Positions 57,107 to 64,000 of a stretch of DNA of 64,000 bases are shown in pieces. The notes under the pieces are model-generated. The model was not told the origin of the DNA. It was given only the letters and a program-made list of their open reading frames with translations, and ran no database searches. The stretch's first letter is position 1; each line of letters starts with the position of its first letter. Source of the stretch: Rhynchopus euleeides (lineage: Eukaryota; Euglenozoa; Diplonemea; Diplonemida; Diplonemidae); NCBI GenBank assembly GCA_963210315.1, contig OY723304.1:1736001-1800000 (forward strand). Reading direction: 5' to 3'. The position numbers and the translations under genes are program-made.

Positions 57107-58015
57107 ATGGCAGCGTGCGGTAACGACCAGTTCCAGCTCATCATTGACACGATCCGTGATGGCAAGTTCCAGTCAGTGAAGGCAACGTTTGTGCAGACGG
57201 TGTGCCAGAACTTTACCTTCACAGCCAAGCAGGTGGGTGACCTACTGGCGCAGTTCAACTTCACTGACGACCGTCTGGCAGCAGTGGATCTCTTCGCCAA
57301 GTCTGTGATTGACCCGTCGAATGCGAAGGCAGCGCTGTACTCGTTCGACTCCGACGAGGCCAAGGGTGCAGCAGCGGCGAAGCTTGCATCGTTCTCGGCC
57401 ACCGCAGCACGCAAGATTGCTCCGCACAAGATCGAGAATGACGGGCACCGTGGCGGCGATGCGATGAGCCGCCTCTTCACCGCCCTTGCCTCCGCATCGA
57501 TGAGTGATGCCAAGCTGAAGGTTTTGCAGCAAGAGATCCAGCAGCACCCGAACCCGCCGTTCGACCACCGCCAGGTCAGGGCCATCCTCGAAGGCTTCAA
57601 GTTCAGTGACGACCGCCTGAAGGCGCTTGGGATGCTGGTGGGGCCGCGCATGGCGTACCCGATGTCGTGCGCACAAATCGTGGAGGTGATGAAGGCCTTC
57701 AGCATGAGCAACGACAAGCTGGAGGTGCTGCCGGCACTGAAGCCCTTCATCGACGACAAGCAGAACAAGCTGACCATCGTCGCGTCATTCACCTTCAGCG
57801 ACGACAAGGCCACCGCAGAGAAGATCCTGCGCGATGTTGTGGTGAGCTTCGAGCCCCCAGCAATGCCTCCCGCAAAGGTGCAGGAGGCACTGAAGAAGGT
57901 TGGCAGGTGCCCGGCAGGGTACACCTGGCGCAAGGTCGGGGGCGGGTACCGCTGCTCCGCTGGTGGGCACTACGTGAGTGATGCCAAGCTGGATGAGTAC
58001 ATGGGCAAGCACTGA
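57107..58015 (+). CDS. DUF4476 repeat protein, diverged edge copy 8
   Basis: It has the same 302-residue length and architecture as the others, with about 19 substitutions. Many of them introduce Lys: DGGF to DGKF, NAQA to NAKA, LTVL to LKVL, ENFSF to EGFKF, VLDAF to VMKAF, ALKMV to ALKKV, and tail DAQLEQYMGNH to DAKLDEYMGKH. The Cys/Gly tail motif and all FxDD signatures are kept and the frame is intact, so it looks functional. The upstream (CCA)n tract is longer than in the other units, and the 263-bp 3' segment is missing. Edge units of tandem arrays typically escape homogenisation, which fits its position. Confidence 0.9.
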   Translation: MAACGNDQFQLIIDTIRDGKFQSVKATFVQTVCQNFTFTAKQVGDLLAQFNFTDDRLAAVDLFAKSVIDPSNAKAALYSFDSDEAKGAAAAKLASFSATAARKIAPHKIENDGHRGGDAMSRLFTALASASMSDAKLKVLQQEIQQHPNPPFDHRQVRAILEGFKFSDDRLKALGMLVGPRMAYPMSCAQIVEVMKAFSMSNDKLEVLPALKPFIDDKQNKLTIVASFTFSDDKATAEKILRDVVVSFEPPAMPPAKVQEALKKVGRCPAGYTWRKVGGGYRCSAGGHYVSDAKLDEYMGKH

Positions 58016-58786
58016 GTGTGCAACCAGACTATTCACCCGTGTCTCTGTGTGTATCTTATGTGGCGTGACGAAGGCGGGTCAACAGCCCGCTCAACAACCA
58101 CCTCGTGTGTGACAGTGGGTACTTGAATTGCACCAGTGGCCGTCACTTGTGCGGCAGCGCTATCCGCCGCCTCGTTGGTTATTTGTCGCGAGACAACCTC
58201 GCAAAGGAAAGGCCGAGACTGGCTTCTATGTGCAATCTCCCAACCCCTTCGTGTGAACTCCTTTTTTGTCTTGTCGCATCGCGAGGCCCTTTCCCTGACA
58301 CTACAACAACGGCCCCCCCCTGAACCCCTTCGGAAAACTAAACAACCTACTACTTTACTTCATCGCTTTCACACTGCTCCTGCTACTGTTCACTGCTCGA
58401 TTTGACCACCCCACTCCCACCAGGGGCTGTGCACCGTACAGTGATTTGGGCGATGTTCCAGCGGCGATCCCTTCTGGGGCAACCGCTGCAACATCTCCCA
58501 TCTCTCCACGTTGACACAGCCCCTGCCCATCCCTCCAGTTGATGTGGCACAGGCTCTGCCGCAGAACCGTTGATGTGAACCCAGCGCCCCTGCCCACGTT
58601 GTGATACCCTGGCTTGCCCTTTCGAACACCCCCCCCCCCCCCCACCCACAGCCCCGTCAATACACGCATGCATGGCGGAGCTCGTTGCGAGCCACAGCAC
58701 CTGTCGGATGTCACAGCCTGGGTGTCTCGCACCCCAAGCTGTTGGTCGTCACCACGAGGAGGCGGAGGCCTTCGTCTCTGAAACGG
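58016..58786 (+). repeat. Diverged last array spacer
   Basis: It aligns with the other spacers from CAACCAGACTATTCAC through GGCCTTCGTCTCTGAAACG but has many substitutions and indels, including an expanded C-tract near 58628. The long minus-strand frame that is open in all identical spacers is broken here, which argues that the spacers are not coding. Confidence 0.8.
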
Positions 58787-58997
58787 TCGTTGATATTCAT
58801 ACCTATTCCTTTCCCCCCCTCAATCCTTTTCCCTCAATGGACCCGTGAATGATTGGCGGCCGTGCTTATTGTCGTCTGCCTGGAATCACCTCCAGAGACA
58901 TCATACGAGTGCTACACATGATGCTCGTGCTGCCCATGCTGCAACACGTCTTGTCAACAAGTGAACCGAAGGGAGAAGCAAGCCGCCCCCCCCCCCC
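58787..58997. other. Short unique spacer before the fold-back element
   Basis: No gene. Near its end GAACCGAAGGGAGAAG followed by GCCGCCCCC resembles the array's GAAACGAAAGGAAAGG...GCCGCCCCC, and the C-tract is where the element is inserted. Confidence 0.5.
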
Positions 58998-58999
58998 TA

Positions 59000-60147
59000 G
59001 GGGGGGTCAAATGCCACCCTTTTACGTGGACAAACACGATTTTTCAAAAAACCGGCGCAGAGGCCCCAAAGCCCCCGTAAACCCTCCAAACCCCCCCAGA
59101 TCGGTCCGGAAACCCATCGAACCCCACTTTTCCACCATTCCGGGCACCTCAGGTGCCCGAATTGGGGTACCTAAATTTTGTGCCACCGTTTGGTACCGGA
59201 CAGTGCCACTGTGTGGGAGGTTGGAAAAGAAAATGCCCCAACACACCACATCTGAGGGTTGCAATGCATGTTGCTTGCCAACCACGTCATCCGGTGGGTG
59301 TCAGGCGCTATGTAGGTGGCATTAGCCAGGTCTTCGATGTGTTCTGGCTTGTATATGTACCTCCCTGCCACCATGCACCGGGAGGCTGCCTGTAGGTACG
59401 GAACAAGTCCAGATGGTCGTGTGATTCCTGTGCAGCAGTGCTCCACAACCGGGATGTGTTGACAACGACTGTTGCAACACGAGCTGTACATTCCGGGAAC
59501 ACACGAAGTGCGCTGTCGTGGTACCCATTGTGCCAGAATTGGTAGTTGCTGCGGTCTACTTTGCCTGGCCCAAGAGCACTGGTACTGAACGGTGCAATAT
59601 GCGTGGCGAGGTGAATGCAACGGAAGGGCGCAAAGTCAATACAGCTCTCGGATGGCGGGTGGTGGTGCCACTAGTGTGTGACGTTCACTCGAGGATACAA
59701 CGCATCACAATGAATCAGCAACCGTGGACCGAGTACAATACGCTCTCTGTGGCTGGTGTGGGGGACAAAGGCAGTGCCTGTGCCGCAGGCAGGGAGGTAC
59801 ATATACAAGCCAGAACACATCGAAGACCTGGCTCATGCCACCTACATAGCGCCTGACACCCACCGGATGACGTGGTTGGCAAGCAACATGCATTGCAACC
59901 CTCAGATGTGGTGTGTTGGGGCATTTTCTTTTCCAACCTCCCACACAGTGGCACTGTCCGGTACCAAACGGTGGCACAAAATTTAGGTACCCCAATTCGG
60001 GCACCTGAGGTGCCCGGAATGGTGGAAAAGTGGGGTTCGATGGGTTTCCGGACCGATCTGGGGGGGTTTGGAGGGTTTACGGGGGCTTTGGGGCCTCTGC
60101 GCCGGTTTTTTGAAAAATCGTGTTTGTCACCCCCATTTGACCCCCCC
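59000..60147. mobile_element. Fold-back element with ~360-bp inverted arms
   Basis: The left arm 59000-59369 and right arm 59788-60147 are near-identical inverted copies starting GGGGGGGTCAAATG. Both carry the GGGCACCTCAGGTGCCC palindrome and the GGTAC(C)TAAATTTTGTGCC block. TA abuts each end (58998-58999 and 60148-60149), and the insertion lies in a C-tract. The 418-bp middle has no recognisable gene. The ends resemble those of the 28858-30381 element (GGGGGGGTC(A/G)AA), suggesting one family. Confidence 0.85.
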
Positions 60148-60170
60148 TACCCCCCCCCCCCCCCCCTCCC

Positions 60171-60225
60171 CCCCCAGTGGCACACCCAACGCAGCACCCC
60201 ACCCGAGCCAGACAGCGCCCCACCC
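60171..60225 (+). repeat. Array-spacer relic upstream of the CEP164-like gene
   Basis: CCCCCAGTGGCACACCCAAC and GCAGCACCC match the DUF4476 spacer (for example 40350-40385). The 5' flank of the CEP164-like gene therefore derives from, or shares ancestry with, the array spacer, and the fold-back element split it from the rest of the array. Confidence 0.75.
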
Positions 60226-60267
60226 CCCTCCACCCCTCCACCCCGCTGCCCCATGCCGCACCGCCCA

Positions 60268-60289
60268 ACCCCTTCCCCCTCTCTTGCAG
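60268..60289 (+). other. Candidate splice acceptor of the CEP164-like gene
   Basis: CCTTCCCCCTCTCTTGCAG is a strong pyrimidine tract plus CAG, 130 nt before the ATG at 60420. It could be a trans-splice or 5'-UTR intron acceptor. Confidence 0.4.
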
Positions 60290-60419
60290 TCCACCCCACA
60301 CCCACTCCACCGCCAACCCCCCAACCACAGCGAGCGGTGGTGGGCTATCCCACAGTCCCCGGGGTTGTGGGCGCAACCAACCCACTGACCCCCACACCCC
60401 CCCCCCCCCTCCCCGCCCC

Positions 60420-63400
60420 ATGCCCCTCCCACTCGCCGGGCTGGATTCCCTGCAGGGCGGCAGGCTGTGGCGCGACAGCGCGCTGCAAGAGGACACCGCA
60501 GCTGTCACCGGGAGGGATGGGACACACCATGCGCTCGGAGAGGCAGACACCCGCGACAGGCACGACGCGGCTGTGATGGAGCACGCCCTTTCGCTGGGCC
60601 TGCAGATGCCTGACGACGACGACCTCCTCTGGATCGCCGAGGAACGCGCAGCCGCGCCCCTCCCCGAGGGCTGGGCCATGCAGGCGACTGGCGCAGGAGA
60701 CACCTATTACCGCTGCGGGGAGACGGGGGTCAGCACATGGGACAACCCCCTTGATGAGGCGTACCGCCGCGTCGTAGACAAACACCGCGCGGGGCGTGTC
60801 GGGGGTGCGTTTTTCGCACGAAACGAGGACCCTCTCATGCAGACGCTGTTTGAGGGGCGCCCCAAGTCGAGCTGTGGAAACCGCCCCACCAGCTACAGCA
60901 CCGACTGCGATGTGCTGCAGATCAGCACCGCGTCGGAGGGTGCCTCCGGACTGCCAAATTTCGAAAGCTTCGAACACCCCAGGGATGACGAGGGCCTCCC
61001 GGACACCCTAGCACAGGCGCTGAGCCATGCCGCCGCAAAGAAGGACCTGAAGGAGCGCCACCAGGAGCTGCAGGACAGGGCGCGGGAGACGCTCTGCCTC
61101 CGCCCCACCGAGAAGGCGCACCCACCCGCCGCCGCAGGCGGCGCGGGGGGCGCGCGCCCCGCCCTCAGCCCCATCGTGCTGGGCAGGGTGCGCCCCTCCC
61201 CGCTCAGCACCTGCGACCCGTCCTCCCCCTGCAACATGCTGAGCCCCGCCTCCGCCCTCGCCGTCACACCGCCCTCCGCACTCCGCCGCGCCCAGCCCCA
61301 CAATGCCACGGCCCTCCTCAACAGAGCCGCGGCGTGGGCCTCTGCCGGCAGCTCCGCTGCCGAAGAGGATACCCCCACCCCGACCCCATCTGCCCCGTCT
61401 GCCCCGGGTGAGGGTGTCGGGGCTGAGGCGACGCGCCGGCGGATCCGCGGGGCTGTCGAGCGGGAGAAGGAGCTGGCGGAGGAGTCGCTGCGGCTGGAGC
61501 TGCAGTCGCTGCAGCTGCACCATGCGGACTTTGCGAGGGAGGCGGAGGCGGCGCTGGAGGCGGAGAAGGCGCGCCTCCGCGATGCGCACGACGCGGATCT
61601 GCGGGAGGCGGAGGAGGACGAGGGCACCGCGCGCGCCACGCTCCGCGCGGAGTTCAAAAAGGAGGCCCGCCGCTGGGAGGGCCGCCTCCGCGACGACGGG
61701 GACCGCACCCGCCGCACCGCCTCCGCCACCATCGAGGCAGGCCTGGCTGCCTGGCAGGCGCAGCACGACGCCATCGCTGCCGCGCAGCGCACGCTCCTCG
61801 AGGCTGTGCTGGAGGAGGGGCAGGCACGCCTCGACATCGAGCAGCAGCATGCCGAGCATGCCGCTGCAGCGCGCGGGGTTCTCCTGTCCTCCATCTCGGA
61901 GGCGCTGCGCCGCGAGGGTGCTGACGTCGGCACCACCTGCCTCGCCCTGCAGCAGCGGCTGCTGGAGGCGGAGGCGGCGGGGGCTGAGGAGAGCTGCGGC
62001 GTGCCGATCTGCCCCGGCGTGCCCAGCCCCCCCTCGGAGGAGGACGACGAGGTGCTGTACGGCCTGCGCGACGCGCAGCAGCAGCACCGCACGGAGGACA
62101 TGGCGGAGCTGGAGGGGCTGCTGCGCGAGGAGATCGGAGGCGTCGCCCTGGCGAGGCTGCGCGAGCTCCACGGCGTGGCGGCGGAAGTGCGCAGCGGGCT
62201 GCTGGAGGCTGCCGCGGCGTGGGGGGGCCGCCCTCGGGAGGCTGATGCGGCAGAAGGCGCCATCCTCAGCAGCATCGCCCGCAAGGAGGCGGAGCTGCGT
62301 GCCGCGGAGGGGGAGATCCACGCCGCACACGCCAGGGTTGCCGACGTGCTGCAGCAGGGTGCGGCGGAGCTGCACGCCTCGCGCCAGCGCGAGGTGGAGG
62401 CTGAGGTTGCCGCAGAGGCGCATGGGCAGCGCATGCGGGAGGTGCGGCAGCGGCACGAGGCAGAGGCGGGCAGCCTGCAGGGTGCGCTCCCAATGCGGCT
62501 GCGGCAGCAGGAGCAGCACGTGAGGGTGCTGCTGGCGTGGGGTGTGGAGGAGCGCAGCGCCGTGACACGCGAGGAGGCGTGCGAGCGGCTCGCCCTGAAG
62601 CGGGAGCACCTTGCGGGCATCGCACAGCGCTGCTATGCGGAGGAGGTGCGGCTGAGGGAGAGCGCGCACGACGCCCTCGTGCAGTGCGTCGAGGCGATGC
62701 CGCTGCCTGCCAGCAGCCCCCTCATGTCCTCCCGCACCTACACTGGGGGGGCTGCTGGGCCTGCCCCAGCGGCGTCACGCACCTCTGTCGGCAGCCAGAC
62801 GCAGGCAGGCGGGGAGGCTTCGGCAGTGGGTGTGTTGGCAGCGGTGGCGCCTCCAGTGCTGAGTCCCGGTGTGCGCAGAGGTGGTGGTGGAGGAGGTGGG
62901 GCGGTGTCGGGCATGGGGGGGAGCGGAGGGGCGGTGGTGTCGCAGGGTGGGTCGGGAGAGCCGCTCGAGGAGAAGGAGAGGCTGGCGAGCGAGAAGCGGC
63001 TCGTGAAGGCGCGGCGGAGGGTGGTGCAGGCGCAGCTGGTATGGAGGAGGTTGGGGGTGCAGGGGGTGGGGAGGGGGGGCGTTTTATTGCAGGCCAACAC
63101 CACATCCGCCGAGCCACCTCTGCAGCACCACACCACACCACCACACCACTGCAGGCGGAGGTGGCGGAGCTGCGGCGGTGCAGCGCAGGCATGAGCGAGA
63201 GGGCACAGCGTGGGCTGGCCCAGCAGGAGTCGGCCCTGCTGCAGGAGTCTGAGCAGGTGCGGCTCGACGAGGTGGCGCTGCAGAGGGACATCGCTCGTTA
63301 CAACGCGCGGCTGCAGCTGGCACGCGAGACGCGTGGGTCGGAAGGTGGGCTTTCAGACGTGCATGTGAAGAAGCGCCTCAGGAAGAGGGTGCACCAGCCG

Positions 63401-63421
63401 GGCCATGCCCGGCGGTGCTGA
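60420..63421 (+). CDS. CEP164-like WW and coiled-coil protein (two exons)
   Basis: Join 60420-63038 and 63155-63421; 961 residues. Residues 65-120 match the CEP164 N-terminus in layout. The stretch DDDLLWIAEERAAAPLPEGW leads into a WW domain with W85, Y96-Y97, W107 and P110, then PLDEAYRRVVDKH. In CEP164 the same order (helix, APLP, WW, DE.YR) is known; there it sits on distal appendages of the basal body and recruits TTBK2 for cilium formation. Residues ~340-780 are a long Glu/Arg/Ala coiled coil. A Gly/Ser-rich linker follows, and exon 2 resumes the coiled coil (AEVAELRRC...QQESALLQESEQV). The intron was placed because only the acceptor at 63154 restores the coiled-coil frame. The ATG at 60420 is preferred; the frame is open upstream through Pro-rich sequence. 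Start and C-terminus are the least certain parts. Confidence 0.8.
63039..63154 (+). other. 116-bp GT-AG intron, phase 0
   Basis: The donor is CAGCTG|GTATGG and the acceptor is ACACCACTGCAG|GCGGAG. Its length is not a multiple of three, and the frame reaches a stop soon after if it is not removed. Two other CAG sites inside (63092, 63125) keep the wrong frame. A CAC-rich run takes the place of a pyrimidine tract. Confidence 0.8.
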
Positions 63422-64000
63422 CCGACGGAGGTGCAACCCCATTCGCTTCTGCTGCAAACGTCCCCCACACCCCTCCTGAGACCTCAGCAGCATGTGGAAG
63501 ACACCGGCAGGTGATTTTTTTTGCCTCTACCCTTTGCCGGCCCCCCCTCCGTGACCTTTTTCACACTCCGTTGACAGAGCGGTGCGTGTGTGCGTTGCGC
63601 TTCTCCTGCGAAGGCGGGGCTAATGGGATTTGCAGTTGACGTGCTCTGTGCGTGCCCCACGCCCCCCTCGCCGACTCGGCATGCCTGCTGCCTGCCTGCC
63701 ACTGTTGTGGGTCGGGGTCACGGGTGAGGTCGGGTGCTTGCTTTCCATGGGGCCTTCGGCTCTGTGCCTCCTAGCGTGTCTCCTCTTGTTGTGAGGCGGC
63801 TCGCTTTTCTGCAGTTCTGAGCGAAATCCCCCCATGCATCTCACTCCGTGGTTTGCTTGCGATGTGCACCCATGCCTTCGCTGCTGTTAGTTGTAGATTG
63901 CTTCTGGATGTGCCAAGATGCCCGTAAAGTGCAGATGTGTGGCACGCCCAGCGCATGGCTTTGTTGGCAGCAATGCAGGATTATCAAAGCTGGTCGATGG
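63422..64000. other. Downstream spacer to window end
   Basis: No gene or repeat is seen. T-rich stretches follow the stop codon, consistent with a 3'-UTR. Confidence 0.5.

Larger units (their letters stand above)
39300..58786 (+). repeat. Tandem array of ~2.33-kb DUF4476 gene units
   Basis: Unit starts are spaced 2,335, 2,336, 2,333, 2,333, 2,333, 2,334 and 2,342 bp. Each unit is one 909-bp gene plus about 1.42 kb of spacer. Seven complete units are almost identical even in the spacer. They differ mainly in the length of a C-tract about 250 bp before the ATG and one T/C site (GGGTGA(T/C)CATTC). The right-edge unit and its downstream spacer (to about 58786, where GGCCTTCGTCTCTGAAACG ends the similarity) are diverged. 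The left edge is lost in the N gap. Confidence 0.95.

Noticed and set aside
39300-58786. CRISPR-like or rDNA array
   Set aside because: The units are 2.3 kb, each with one protein-coding gene; there are no short spacers and no rRNA-like sequence.
60893-62620. 575-residue Ser/Ala/Arg-rich minus-strand open frame
   Set aside because: It mirrors the coiled-coil codons of the CEP164-like gene; its repetitive composition is explained by Glu/Ala codons read in reverse.

Overview
The window is nuclear DNA from a GC-rich, gene-sparse unicellular eukaryote. Evidence: very long, nearly intronless reading frames; one clear GT-AG spliceosomal intron (63039-63154); a CEP164-like distal-appendage protein, which implies a cilium or flagellum; metacaspase-family domains; a hAT-type transposase; long poly-C tracts; and a satellite built from the TTAGGG telomere motif. 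Pyrimidine-rich CAG acceptors lie upstream of most start codons. Together with a multicopy DUF4476 family and TTAGGG-type repeats this would fit a euglenozoan such as a diplonemid, but that placement is inference; no spliced-leader gene was found.

Layout. 1-1655: 3' part of a phytase/esterase-like membrane protein. 2950-9066: a 2,038-residue protein of seven tandem metacaspase-like domains, all without the catalytic His and Cys. 12521-20476: a 2,651-residue protein with two P-loops, not assigned to a family. 21006-30381: three mobile elements joined end to end. These are a hAT-like element of about 6.7 kb, whose transposase carries a degenerate ubiquitin-protease-like N-terminus, then a 1.16-kb element and a 1.52-kb element with inverted arms of about 205 bp. 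30384-34592: mostly non-coding, with a two-zinc-finger fragment and a relic of the DUF4476-gene upstream region. 34660-36915: an interstitial satellite whose telomere motif reverses orientation every few repeats. 39300-58786: a tandem array of about 2.33-kb units, each with one DUF4476 gene; seven complete copies encode identical proteins, an eighth at the right edge is diverged, and a ninth is cut by a 200-N gap. 59000-60147: a fold-back element inserted in array-derived spacer. 60420-63421: the CEP164-like gene with one intron.

All host genes recognised are on the + strand. They share no obvious pathway. The most unusual items are the seven-fold pseudo-metacaspase, the transposase with a USP-like domain, the palindromic telomere-motif satellite, and the chain of elements meeting at CCTAGG/TA junctions. 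Gene family names rest on motifs read by eye; no database search was run.
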